A DNA stretch of 8,985 nucleotides from Streptosporangiaceae bacterium (GCA_030040475.1 JASHTQ010000752.1:1-8985); one strand, 5' to 3'. Counted from the stretch's first letter, positions 1-6,630 are shown. The notes: generated from the sequence alone by a model not told the origin. Numbers and translations: made by a program.

Positions 1-918
1 CATCACGGCGGCCCGCAGGCCGCGGGTGGCCAGACGTCGCTCGCGCCCGGCGGCGGCCGCACCGCGACCGGGACTGCCGGGGCGCCGTCTAGCGCCGCCG
101 CGGGCCTTCCCACCGGTCCCGGGCAATCGGCGCAACCCTCGGGGCCTGGCAGCGGCGGGCGCCTGTCGCCGTCACCCACCGCCGGCGGCGGGCCCACGCC
201 CGGTGTTTCCCCGTCACCGACCACCGGCCCGGCGCCCACGCCCACCGCACCTGCCCCCTCGACGAGCCCGCCGTCACCCGGCAAGAGCCCGTCGCCTACC
301 TCGCCCGCGCCGTCGTCAAGCAGTTCGGGGGCCAGCCCGACGCCGACTCCGCCGCCCAAGCAGGGCACGCTGACCGTGTCGCCCACGACGGTCCTGCTCA
401 GCCCGCTGCTGGGCGGCTCCGTCACGATCAGCGCCGCGGGCGGGCCGGTGAACTGGTCGGTCTCGGAGTCCGGGAGCCTGGTCGGCAAGCTCACCGTCGC
501 GCCGAGTTCTGGCACGCTGGCGTCCGGCCAGAGCACGAGCGTCTCGGTCAGCGCCAGCGGCCTGGCATCCCTGGACAGCCAGATCACCGTCAACCCGGGC
601 GGCCACCAGGTCACCGTCCTGCTCGGCGTGAACCTGGGCGCCGCCCAGGTGGTCGGCATGCTGACGGTGAACCCCGGCGCGCACGTGATCACGATCGCGC
701 TCGTCACCCAGGCCAGCCCGAGTCCGAGCCCCAGCCAGAGTGGCTGCCCGAGCCCGGGCCAGTCGGCGTCGTCCGCCGGGCACCCGGACGGAGGCGGCGG
801 CGGCTGCTGCGGCGGCGGGGACGGCAACGGCTGCGACGGTGGTGGTGGTGGTGGTGCCACGGCAAGCGCTGCGCCAGGAAGCTTCCCGCCTGAGCACGAG
901 GGCCGGCTAGTGGACTGA
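1..918 (+). CDS. C-terminal part of a Pro/Ser/Thr-rich protein with a BACON/Ig-like domain (5' end outside window)
   Basis: The frame is open from base 1 to TGA at 916-918 (305 codons), so the start lies outside the window. Visible residues 1-120 are low complexity, rich in Pro, Ser, Thr, Gly and Ala (repeats such as SPSPT and PAPTPT), typical of an extracellular linker. Residues about 123-235 form a beta-rich domain with alternating hydrophobic strands; the segment VNWSVSESGSLVGKLTVAPS followed by SGTLASGQS resembles BACON or bacterial Ig-like domains, which usually mediate carbohydrate or surface contacts. Two similar strands (TVNPGGHQVTVLL and TVNPGAHVITIAL) look duplicated. The last 65 residues are another PSPSPS linker, then a Gly-rich tail with four Cys and no membrane anchor. 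A secreted or surface role is inferred, because any signal peptide or N-terminal catalytic, sigma or anti-sigma part lies outside the window. The strand is chosen from the coherent protein domain; the opposite-strand frame is only Pro-rich shadow. Confidence 0.72.
   Translation, partial: HHGGPQAAGGQTSLAPGGGRTATGTAGAPSSAAAGLPTGPGQSAQPSGPGSGGRLSPSPTAGGGPTPGVSPSPTTGPAPTPTAPAPSTSPPSPGKSPSPTSPAPSSSSSGASPTPTPPPKQGTLTVSPTTVLLSPLLGGSVTISAAGGPVNWSVSESGSLVGKLTVAPSSGTLASGQSTSVSVSASGLASLDSQITVNPGGHQVTVLLGVNLGAAQVVGMLTVNPGAHVITIALVTQASPSPSPSQSGCPSPGQSASSAGHPDGGGGGCCGGGDGNGCDGGGGGGATASAAPGSFPPEHEGRLVD
583..705 (+). repeat. Degenerate in-frame duplication of a TVNPG beta-hairpin motif
   Basis: Bases 583-627 encode ITVNPGGHQVTVLLG and bases 661-705 encode LTVNPGAHVITIALV. 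The starts lie 78 nt (26 codons) apart. The copies match in the TVNPG-x-H core and in the alternating hydrophobic pattern, but differ at many bases, so this is an old protein-level duplication and not a recent DNA repeat. Confidence 0.55.
790..858 (+). repeat. Gly-codon low-complexity tract with (GGT)6
   Basis: This tract encodes the Gly/Cys-rich tail of the partial left-edge protein. It is built from GGC/GGT triplets broken by TGC (Cys) and GAC (Asp) codons and ends in six consecutive GGT codons at 838-855. It is a simple-sequence tract that could vary in length by slippage without breaking the frame. Confidence 0.7.
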
Positions 919-1887
919 GCCGGTGCGCTTGAGCGTCCTGATGATCGGGGCGGTCTCCACCGATCGCACCCCCGGCAGCCGGGCCAGCTCACCGGTGAGG
1001 TACTGGTACAGGTGGTCGGTGCCGGTAAACAGGGCCGTGCTGATCAGGTTGGCCGGCCCGGTGGTCGCGGCGGCGAACGCGACCTCTGGGTGCCCGGCAA
1101 GGGCATGCCCGGCCTCATCGAGCCGGGCCGGCTCGACCGAGAGCCAGAGCATGACGTGTACGTTCATGCCGAGCGCGCGGCTGTCGAGGTCGACCTCGAA
1201 GTGCAGCAGGCCGGACTGGCAAAGCTCGTCGATCCGGCGCCGCACGGTGGATTCGTGCCAGCCGATCGCCGCCGCCAGCGCGGCATTGGTCGTCCGCCCG
1301 TCCCTGGCCAGCTCGGCAAGCAGCGCTTCGTCCTCTGGCGAGGGGGGCGAGGGGGGTATGGGAGGGCGCGGAGCCCCCCCATGAGCGGGAGGTTCCGTGG
1401 GGTCGCCCCGGGCCAGCAGAGCCAGTTGCGCCGGCGAGAGCGCGGTGCGGATGCCCTTCCACGCCCTGAGCGTGTAATTGTGCACGATCGAGTGCGCGGA
1501 GACCTGCACGACCCGGCGGCTGCCGGGCAGCCCGCGCAGGAACAGGGCGTCACGCTGTTCCGGGGTGCGGGCCTCGACCACGCAGATGACCTCTGTCCCG
1601 CCAGACGCGAGATGAACCCACTGGGTATCCGGGCGGCGGGCCAGGGCGGCCGCGATCGAGTCGGCGCCGCCCGGGGTGGCCTGCAGCCGGACGAACCAGT
1701 TAACCCAGCCAAGCCGGGAGCCGTCGGGAATGCCGAGGACGCGGAGCCCGGCCGACTCGGCGAGCCTGCGGTAGCGCCGGGCGGCCGTCTGGTCGGAGAT
1801 GCCCACTACCTCGGCAATCGTCCGGAATGACGCCCTCGGTTCGACGGTTAGGATATGTGCGATCTGCCGATCGACGTCATCCATCAT
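907..1887 (-). CDS. Lrp/AsnC family transcriptional regulator with two HTH-RAM modules
   Basis: Predicted DNA-binding regulator of 326 residues, about twice the usual Lrp/AsnC length of 150. Module 1 has an AsnC-type helix-turn-helix at residues about 3-45 (DDVDRQIAHILTVEP, then TIAEVVGISDQTAARRYRRL) and a RAM-like ligand domain to about 140. A Pro-rich linker follows at about 161-184. Module 2 has a second helix-turn-helix (EDEALLAELARDGRTTNAAL, then GWHESTVRRRIDEL) and a second RAM domain (VHVMLWLSVEP, HPEVAFAAATTGPANL). Tandem AsnC modules are known in actinobacteria. The ATG at 1887-1885 is preferred because GGAA lies 6 nt upstream; another ATG follows at once, and a TTG at 1935 would add 16 uncharacteristic residues. 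Divergence from the MFS exporter gene suggests that it regulates that gene, and probably itself, in response to a small ligand such as an amino acid. The ligand cannot be read from sequence. The 3' end overlaps the left-edge gene by 12 bp. Confidence 0.9.
   Translation of the reverse strand: MMDDVDRQIAHILTVEPRASFRTIAEVVGISDQTAARRYRRLAESAGLRVLGIPDGSRLGWVNWFVRLQATPGGADSIAAALARRPDTQWVHLASGGTEVICVVEARTPEQRDALFLRGLPGSRRVVQVSAHSIVHNYTLRAWKGIRTALSPAQLALLARGDPTEPPAHGGAPRPPIPPSPPSPEDEALLAELARDGRTTNAALAAAIGWHESTVRRRIDELCQSGLLHFEVDLDSRALGMNVHVMLWLSVEPARLDEAGHALAGHPEVAFAAATTGPANLISTALFTGTDHLYQYLTGELARLPGVRSVETAPIIRTLKRTGSVH
1342..1366 (+). other. Putative G-quadruplex motif inside the regulator's linker
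   Basis: Four G-runs lie on the + strand: G6 at 1342-1347, G6 at 1351-1356, G3 at 1360-1362 and G3 at 1364-1366, with loops of 3, 3 and 1 nt. This satisfies the usual G3+N1-7 pattern. The strand is the template for the Lrp-like gene, whose mRNA is C-rich here and encodes the PPIPPSPPSP linker. A C7 run follows at 1374-1380. Folding in vivo is not shown. Confidence 0.5.
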
Positions 1888-1899
1888 GTGGATTTCCAC
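1888..1899. promoter_or_regulatory. Inverted repeat over the Lrp-like gene's ribosome binding site
   Basis: GTGGA-TT-TCCAC is a perfect 5-bp inverted repeat directly upstream of the regulator's ATG, and it contains its GGAA ribosome-binding sequence. In the mRNA the same bases can form a GUGG-AAAU-CCAC hairpin. It lies within a wider 6-bp repeat, CGACGT (1872-1877) and ACGTCG (1898-1903), which brackets the start codon. Possible roles are an autoregulatory operator or translational control. Both are inferred from position and symmetry only. Confidence 0.35.
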
Positions 1900-2024
1900 G
1901 TCGGCAAGCCTAGATGATGTCGAGATCCGGCACAATGTGGCGTGATCGTGGACTGTTCCGGTCGGCTTGCGGCAGCATGGTGAACCTGAGAGCGGGCAGG
2001 TGCCGGGGGAAGGCGCCCGCCGAC

Positions 2025-2030
2025 GGAGGG
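2025..2030 (+). promoter_or_regulatory. Ribosome binding site that sets the MFS start
   Basis: GGAGGG lies 6 nt upstream of the ATG at 2037, a near-ideal Shine-Dalgarno. It decides against the in-frame upstream starts from 1914, which would add 41 residues unlike any MFS N-terminus. Confidence 0.85.
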
Positions 2031-2036
2031 AATCCG

Positions 2037-3602
2037 ATGGACAAGAAGTGGTGGACCCTGCTGGCGGTCTGCATGGGGACGTTCATGCTGCTGCTTGACG
2101 TCACGATCGTCATCGTGGCCCAGCCCGCGATCCAGGGCGGGCTGCACGCCGGGTTCAGCGACGTGCAGTGGGTGCTGGACGCCTATGCCCTGACGCTCGC
2201 CTCGCTGCTGCTGACCTCGGGCGTGCTGGCCGACCGGTACGGCAGGAAGCTGCTGTTCCAGATCGGACTCGTCATCTTCACGCTCGGCTCGCTGCTGTGC
2301 GGCGTGGCCCAGGATCCGCTGATGCTGATCCTGTCACGAAGCGGCCAGGGCATCGGCGGGGCGATCATGTTCGCCACCTCGCTGGCACTGCTCGGCCACA
2401 GCTTCCGCGGCAAGGACCGGGGCGTGGCGTTCGGGGTGTGGGGCGCGATAACCGGCGTGGCCGTGGCCGTCGGCCCGGTACTCGGCGGGGTGATCGTCAC
2501 CGACTGGAGCTGGCGGGGCATCTTTCTCGTCAACGTGCCGATCGGCGTGATAGCGGTCGCGCTGACCGCCTGGCAGGTGGAGGAGTCGAAGTCGCCGAAC
2601 CCCGCGCCGCCGGACTGGGCCGGGTTCGCGCTGCTGACGAGCGGGCTGGTGACCCTGGTCTACGGACTGATCCGGGCGGGCGAGAACAGCTGGTCAGACA
2701 CGGGAGTCATCGCCTGCCTCGCGGTCGGCTGCGTGCTCCTCGCCGGGTTCATCGCCGCCGAGCGCCGCGTCGCGCATCCGATGTTCGACCTGTCGCTGCT
2801 GCGCACGCCGACCTTCTCCGGCGGCTCGATCGCGGCGTTCGCGATGAACGGCTCGCTGTACGCGGTCCTGCTGTGGCTCGTCCTGTACCTGCAGGACATC
2901 CTCGGCTACTCGGCGCAGGACGCCGGCCTGCGGCTGGCCATCATCAGCGGCGCCCAGTTCGTCACCGCGACTGTCGCCGGGCGGTTCAGCGAGCACGTGC
3001 CCGCCCGCTGGCTCATCGGTCCCGGCCTCGCGCTCGTCGGCGTCGGCCTGGTCGTCATGGCCGGGCTGTCCGGTGACAGTTCCTGGACCCACCTGATCCC
3101 GGGTTTCATCGTGGCTGGCCTTGGCGCCGGCATGGTCAACCCGCCGCTGGCCTCGACGGCGATCGGCGTCGTACCGCCGCACAAGGCCGGGATGGCCTCC
3201 GGTGTCAACGCGACGTTCCGCCAGATCGGCATCGCGGCGGGCATCGCCGCGCTCGGCTCGATCTTCACCTCCGCGGTCCAGCACAACCTCGCCTACGCCT
3301 CGCCGGTGGGCTCGTCTGCCTCGCGCATCGTGACCATGGTCAGGCAGGGCCAGGTCGGGCAGCTGATCGGCAGCCTGCCTCCGGCCCGCCGCGGTGAGGT
3401 CGCGCTGGCCATCAGGTCCGCGTTCGCGGCCGGCCTGAACGACCTGCTCTACGTGACCGCCGGGCTCGCGCTGGTCGGGGCGCTGTGCGCGCTGCTGCTC
3501 ATCCGCGGCAAGGACTTCGTCCGGCGGACCGACCAGCAGGCGGTGCCGCCCGCGGGCGAGCACCCAGACCCGACCACACCCGCGCCGGTTCGTTCGGCAT
3601 GA
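2037..3602 (+). CDS. MFS exporter, DHA2 family (14 transmembrane helices), drug/metabolite:H+ antiporter
   Basis: Inner-membrane major facilitator of 521 residues, normal for the 14-helix DHA2 (EmrB/QacA-like) group, which expels drugs or metabolites in exchange for protons. After a short cytoplasmic MDKKWW, helix 1 carries the D1-type motif [11 protein letters not shown] (residues 20-30). Motif A is [10 protein letters not shown] (62-71), motif B is in [10 protein letters not shown] (101-110), and motif C is in [13 protein letters not shown] (139-151). [14 protein letters not shown] (157-170) is typical of the family. The C-terminal half holds further helices to residue about 489, then a hydrophilic Pro-rich tail. 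In motif D1 the family's usual ALP is AQP, a mild oddity. The start is fixed by a strong ribosome binding site. The gene is divergent from the two-module Lrp-like regulator, its likely controller, and its end overlaps the rpe frame. The substrate is unknown; no convincing -35/-10 pair is visible upstream. Confidence 0.93.
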   Translation: MDKKWWTLLAVCMGTFMLLLDVTIVIVAQPAIQGGLHAGFSDVQWVLDAYALTLASLLLTSGVLADRYGRKLLFQIGLVIFTLGSLLCGVAQDPLMLILSRSGQGIGGAIMFATSLALLGHSFRGKDRGVAFGVWGAITGVAVAVGPVLGGVIVTDWSWRGIFLVNVPIGVIAVALTAWQVEESKSPNPAPPDWAGFALLTSGLVTLVYGLIRAGENSWSDTGVIACLAVGCVLLAGFIAAERRVAHPMFDLSLLRTPTFSGGSIAAFAMNGSLYAVLLWLVLYLQDILGYSAQDAGLRLAIISGAQFVTATVAGRFSEHVPARWLIGPGLALVGVGLVVMAGLSGDSSWTHLIPGFIVAGLGAGMVNPPLASTAIGVVPPHKAGMASGVNATFRQIGIAAGIAALGSIFTSAVQHNLAYASPVGSSASRIVTMVRQGQVGQLIGSLPPARRGEVALAIRSAFAAGLNDLLYVTAGLALVGALCALLLIRGKDFVRRTDQQAVPPAGEHPDPTTPAPVRSA

Positions 3603-4309
3603 AAGTCTGCTAAGGACAGCAGCCCGGAGCGGTGCCAGGCGGCATGAGCGGTAGCCCGCTCGGCCTGGGCGCGCAGCGCCCGGACGGCGCCTGCCGGGTC
3701 GTCGGATCCGAAGACCGCCGAGCCGGCCACGAACACGTCGGCCCCGGCCTCGGCGCACTGCTCGATGGTCTCCTCGTGCACGCCGCCGTCGACCTGGAGC
3801 CAGATCGCGGCGCCGTGCTCGGCCACCAGGGAGCGAGCCCTGCGCAGCTTCGGCAGCACGATGTCGAGGAAGTGCTGGCCGCCGAACCCGGGCTCGACCG
3901 TCATCAAGAGCAGCATGTCGATCTCGGGCAGCAGGCCCTCGTACGGCTCAACTGCCGTGCCCGGGTTGACGGCGAGTCCGGCGCGGGCGCCCGCGGCGCG
4001 GATGGCGCGCAGTGTCCGGACCGGGGCGTGCACCGCTTCCGCGTGGATCGTCACGTTGCGCGCGCCGGCCTCCGCGTACTCCGGTGCCCACCGGTCAGGG
4101 TCGGTGATCATCAGGTGGCAGTCGACCGGCATCGTGGTGTGCTTGAGCAGCGACTCGACGACAGGCAGGCCGAGGGTGAGGTTCGGCACGAAATGGTTGT
4201 CCATGACATCGACGTGCAGCCAGTCGGCGACGCCGGCGATCGCGGCGGCCTCGTCGGCGAGCCGGGCAAAGTCCGCGGACAGGATGCTCGGCGAGATCTG
4301 AACGGCCAT
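3449..4309 (-). CDS. rpe: Ribulose-phosphate 3-epimerase with an unusual C-terminal extension
   Basis: Cytosolic TIM-barrel enzyme that interconverts D-ribulose 5-phosphate and D-xylulose 5-phosphate in the pentose phosphate pathway. Conserved sites are clear: [10 protein letters not shown] (5-14), the metal and acid/base site [13 protein letters not shown] (31-43, with H32 and D34), DCHLM (63-67, H65), the flexible loop [10 protein letters not shown] (136-145), QVDGGV (172-177, D174) and the phosphate-binding VAGSAVFG (194-201). The frame gives 286 residues, whereas the family is usually about 220-230. Family-like sequence ends near residue 222, and the remaining 60 or so residues have no recognisable domain and lie partly antisense to the last helix of the MFS gene. 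A TAG in the +1 frame at 3612-3610 would end the protein near residue 232, so a stop loss or an indel is possible. The ATG at 4309 gives the family N-terminus and has no Shine-Dalgarno; the gene may be leaderless. It is divergent from the DUF2786 gene. Confidence 0.95.
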   Translation of the reverse strand: MAVQISPSILSADFARLADEAAAIAGVADWLHVDVMDNHFVPNLTLGLPVVESLLKHTTMPVDCHLMITDPDRWAPEYAEAGARNVTIHAEAVHAPVRTLRAIRAAGARAGLAVNPGTAVEPYEGLLPEIDMLLLMTVEPGFGGQHFLDIVLPKLRRARSLVAEHGAAIWLQVDGGVHEETIEQCAEAGADVFVAGSAVFGSDDPAGAVRALRAQAERATAHAAWHRSGLLSLADFHAERTGAGVVGSGCSPAGGTACWSVRRTKSLPRMSSSAHSAPTSASPAVT

Positions 4310-4319
4310 AGTGGTGTCG

Positions 4320-4325
4320 AGTGTA
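4320..4325 (-). promoter_or_regulatory. Candidate -10 element for rpe (near-leaderless transcript)
   Basis: On the minus strand TACACT fits TANNNT and ends 10 nt before the rpe ATG, so transcription would begin within a few bases of the start codon. No ribosome-binding sequence lies in that interval. Leaderless genes are common in actinobacteria. No convincing -35 hexamer is present at the usual distance, so confidence is modest. Confidence 0.35.
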
Positions 4326-4426
4326 GATTGCCCGGATGCTGGCCACGCTGGCGGGCACGGCTCGGCGGATCGCGGCGCGAACGCCGGCGTGGCGTGGCGG
4401 GGGAATGGCGGGCGAGGGATATCGTG

Positions 4427-4448
4427 TGATCGATAGTTAGTTCGATCA
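4427..4448. promoter_or_regulatory. Perfect 7-bp inverted repeat upstream of the DUF2786 gene
   Basis: TGATCGA (4427-4433) and TCGATCA (4442-4448) are exact reverse complements separated by the 8-nt spacer TAGTTAGT. An overlapping repeat, TATCG (4420-4424) and CGATA (4431-4435), shares the left arm. The site is in the divergent rpe/DUF2786 gap, 9 nt before the DUF2786 ribosome binding site. It is AT-richer than its surroundings. It could be an operator for a dimeric regulator or a leader hairpin. Confidence 0.5.
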
Positions 4449-4458
4449 GGGGGGATCG

Positions 4459-4463
4459 GGAGG
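4459..4463 (+). promoter_or_regulatory. Ribosome binding site that sets the DUF2786 start
   Basis: GGAGG at 4459-4463 is followed by a 6-nt spacer and the ATG at 4470. The in-frame GTG at 4464 touches the Shine-Dalgarno directly and so is unlikely to be the start. Confidence 0.75.
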
Positions 4464-4469
4464 GTGTTT

Positions 4470-5198
4470 ATGCCCGGAGAACCGCCCAGCGCGTTGCTGG
4501 ACCGGGTACGCAAGCTGCTGGCGAAGGCCGAGGCCGAAGGGGTTACCCCGCCAGAGGCCGAGGCACTGACCGCGAAGGCCGCGGAACTGATGGCCCGTTA
4601 CGGGATCGACCGGGCACGGCTGGCCGCGTCCCGGCCGGACACTGACCGGCCTGGCAACCGGATTATCGACATCGACAACCCGTGGGCACAGATCCGTGCC
4701 CACCTGCTGGCAGGGCTGGCCGGGGCGATGCGCTGCCAGTGCGTCCTGCTCAGCACGTCCCGGCCGGGCGCGCGCATCCACGTGTTCGGCTACGCCTCGG
4801 ACCTGGAGCGGGCCGACATCCTGTACACCTCGCTGCTGCTGCAGATGGCCCGCGGCCTGTCCGCGACCGTCGTCCCCCTCGGGGTGCGCAGCCCGAGGGC
4901 CTGGCGCCGGAGCTGGCTGCTCGGCTTCGTCAGCGCCGTCATCAGCCGCGTCCGTGCGGCCGAGGACCGCGCGGCAGCCAGCGCGGAGGCGGAGGTGCAG
5001 ACCGGGCCGAGCACCGCGCTTGTCCTGGCCGACCGGACCCTGGTCGTGCGCCGACAGCTGGAAGAGGCGTACCCGGTGACCCGCAAGACCAGGATCACCT
5101 ACAGCGGCCGGGGCTACAGCGCCGGCTACGCCCAGGGGCAGCGGGCCGACATCGGAAATGCCCGGCTGGGTTCTGCCAGGGCGCTCACTCGCGCCTGA
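4470..5198 (+). CDS. DUF2786 domain-containing protein of unknown function
   Basis: Predicted cytosolic protein of 242 residues with no signal peptide or membrane helix. Residues about 8-46 ([18 protein letters not shown], then [19 protein letters not shown]) match the helical DUF2786 pattern, a family known from bacteria and phages without an assigned biochemical role. The rest is a mixed domain with [20 protein letters not shown] (103-122), SWLLGF (148-153) and a Gly/Tyr-rich end, [17 protein letters not shown] (213-229), of the kind found at the C-terminus of actinobacterial DUF2786 proteins. I see no catalytic motif that allows a function to be given. The gene lies between rsmB and rpe on the opposite strand. 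It is divergent from rpe and has an operator-like inverted repeat before it. Its last 14 bp overlap the end of rsmB. Family assignment is confident; role unknown. Confidence 0.85.
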   Translation: MPGEPPSALLDRVRKLLAKAEAEGVTPPEAEALTAKAAELMARYGIDRARLAASRPDTDRPGNRIIDIDNPWAQIRAHLLAGLAGAMRCQCVLLSTSRPGARIHVFGYASDLERADILYTSLLLQMARGLSATVVPLGVRSPRAWRRSWLLGFVSAVISRVRAAEDRAAASAEAEVQTGPSTALVLADRTLVVRRQLEEAYPVTRKTRITYSGRGYSAGYAQGQRADIGNARLGSARALTRA

Positions 5199-6628
5199 GC
5201 AGGGCGAGGAAGATCGCATCGGTGCCGTGCCGGTGCGGCCAGAACTGGGCGAAGCGGGATAGTCGGGGGTCCGACGGGGAATCGGGGCCGCCAGGACGGT
5301 CGGGGCGGTCGGGGCGCAGGCCGGGAACCTCGGCGAGGACGGCGGGGGCGTCGAGGATGCAGACGTCATCCCGGCTGGCGGCGACGGCGGTCACGACCTG
5401 GCTGGTCTCCGCGACGTGCGGGGAGCAGGTCACGTAGGCCACCACGCCGCCGGGCCGGACGGAATCCAGCGCAGATTCGAGGAGCCCGCGCTGCAGGCTG
5501 GCTAGGGCCTGCACGTCTGCGGGGGTCTTGCGCCATCTGGCCTCGGGGCGTCGCCGCAGCGATCCCAGGTTGGAGCAGGGGACGTCGGCAAGCACGCGGT
5601 CGAAGGTCCCTGGCTGCCACGGGACGCTCAGGCCGTCGGCCGCGATCACGGCGGTGCCGGGGGCCTGCGGCGAGGTGCCGGGGGCCTGGCGGGCGCGGAG
5701 GGCGCTCAGCACCTTGCGGGCGCGATGCGGACGGACGTCGGAGGCGACGAGGCGGGCGCCCCTCGCGGCGGCTAGCCCGCTCAGCAGCCTGGCCTTGCCG
5801 CCCGGGCCGGCACACAGGTCGAGCCAGAGGCCGTCGCGGCCGGTCAGCCCGACCCGGGCGAGCGCGAGGGCAGCCAGCTGGCTGGCCTCGTCCTGGACGG
5901 CCGCCCGGCCGCCGGCGATCAGGGGCGCCGGGTCGCCGCCCGCCAGCCGCAGGCCGTACGGCGACCACAGAGTCGCAGTGCCGGCGGCGAGCGGACCGGG
6001 TTCCGCGCCCGGCTCGGCATCGGCTTGCGATGACGGGCGGGGTTCCGTCAGGGCCAGCACCACGTCCGGCCTGGCGTTGCCCGCGGCAAGCGCCTCGGAG
6101 GTCTCCGCCGCGGCGGTGCCGAGCGCCTCGGAGAACGCCTCGACGATCCAGCGCGGATAGCTGTGCCTGACCGACAGGTATCCGGCCGGGTCGCGGCCCG
6201 GGTCCGGGGCGACGATCGCGATCCACGCGTCCAGGTCACGGGTGGCCAGCCGGCGCAGGACGGCGTTGACGAAGCCGGACGGGCGGGGACCGCAGACATC
6301 CTTGGCCAGGTCGACCGAGGTGGCCACGGCGGCATGCGCGCCGACCTTGGTGGCCAGCAGCTGATGCGCGCCGAGCCGCAGCACGTCGCGTACCGGCGGG
6401 TCGAGCCAGTCCCGGTCGCTGCAGGCGGCGATGATCGTGTCGTAGGTGCCGCGGCCGCGCAGCGTGCCGTAGGTCAGCTCGGTCGCGAACGCGGCGTCCC
6501 GGCCGGTCAGCCCGCGCTCGGTGAGCAGCGCGGGCAGCAGCAGGTTGGCGTAGGCGTCCCGGTCGTCGACCGCACGCAGCACGTCGTAGGCGGCGCGCCG
6601 GGCGGGATCGGCGCGATTGTGCCGGGCC
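5185..6628 (-). other. Extent of rsmB low-complexity inserts (see rsmB)
   Basis: Two in-frame simple repeats lie in this gene. Bases 5653-5667 and 5674-5688 are identical 15-mers with a 21-bp period, encoding QAPGT twice. Bases 5297-5305 and 5306-5314 are a tandem 9-mer encoding part of RPDRPDRP. Both fall in loops between conserved methyltransferase motifs or before the C-terminal strand, where length change should be tolerated. Confidence 0.5.
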
Positions 6629-6630
6629 AC
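5185..6630 (-). CDS. rsmB: 16S rRNA (cytosine967-C5)-methyltransferase RsmB
   Basis: SAM-dependent enzyme that makes m5C967 in 16S rRNA; 481 residues, slightly long for the family. The N-terminal NusB-like RNA-binding domain spans about 6-135 (RRAAYDVLRAV, ELTYGTLRGRGTYD, FVNAVLRRLA). The Rossmann methyltransferase domain follows: SAM motif I LDLCAGPGGKA (270-280), acidic SDVRPHR (297-303), motif IV ADVPCSNLGSLRRRPEARWR (348-367, with C352) and motif VI YVTCSPH (399-405, with C402). The two Cys are the catalytic nucleophile and release residue of this class. The end, [20 protein letters not shown], is typical. Gly/Pro/Ala-rich inserts at about 198-216, 315-326 and 440-455 contain short tandem repeats. 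GTG at 6630-6628 is the start, 1 nt after the fmt stop, so translation is probably coupled. It is the last gene of the def-fmt-rsmB operon and overlaps DUF2786 by 14 bp. Confidence 0.95.
   Translation of the reverse strand: MARHNRADPARRAAYDVLRAVDDRDAYANLLLPALLTERGLTGRDAAFATELTYGTLRGRGTYDTIIAACSDRDWLDPPVRDVLRLGAHQLLATKVGAHAAVATSVDLAKDVCGPRPSGFVNAVLRRLATRDLDAWIAIVAPDPGRDPAGYLSVRHSYPRWIVEAFSEALGTAAAETSEALAAGNARPDVVLALTEPRPSSQADAEPGAEPGPLAAGTATLWSPYGLRLAGGDPAPLIAGGRAAVQDEASQLAALALARVGLTGRDGLWLDLCAGPGGKARLLSGLAAARGARLVASDVRPHRARKVLSALRARQAPGTSPQAPGTAVIAADGLSVPWQPGTFDRVLADVPCSNLGSLRRRPEARWRKTPADVQALASLQRGLLESALDSVRPGGVVAYVTCSPHVAETSQVVTAVAASRDDVCILDAPAVLAEVPGLRPDRPDRPGGPDSPSDPRLSRFAQFWPHRHGTDAIFLALLRRE

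Noticed and set aside
3..992. Long minus-strand frame opposite the left-edge gene
   Set aside because: It is only Pro-, Gly- and Val-rich shadow sequence with no domain. The + frame carries a coherent beta domain and shares this space.
1012..1830. + strand frame opposite the Lrp-like gene
   Set aside because: No domain and no ribosome binding site; the minus frame shows two HTH-RAM modules.
1888..1935. Longer Lrp-like protein from TTG at 1935
   Set aside because: It adds 16 residues not expected before the HTH and ignores the better ribosome-binding sequence before the ATG at 1887.
2168..3076. Long + strand frame within the exporter gene
   Set aside because: Arg/Ala-rich shadow of high-GC coding sequence; the MFS frame has all family motifs.
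3607..3622. CTGCT-N6-AGCAG hairpin just after the exporter stop, as a terminator
   Set aside because: The stem is only 5 bp with no T-tract, and it lies within the rpe frame; too weak to annotate.
2694..3758. Long minus-strand frame across the exporter and the end of rpe
   Set aside because: Arg/Gly-rich shadow without recognisable domains.
5264..5330. Many G-runs on the + strand in the 3' part of rsmB as a G-quadruplex
   Set aside because: One loop between runs is 14 nt and another 8 nt, so four runs with loops of 7 nt or less are not present.
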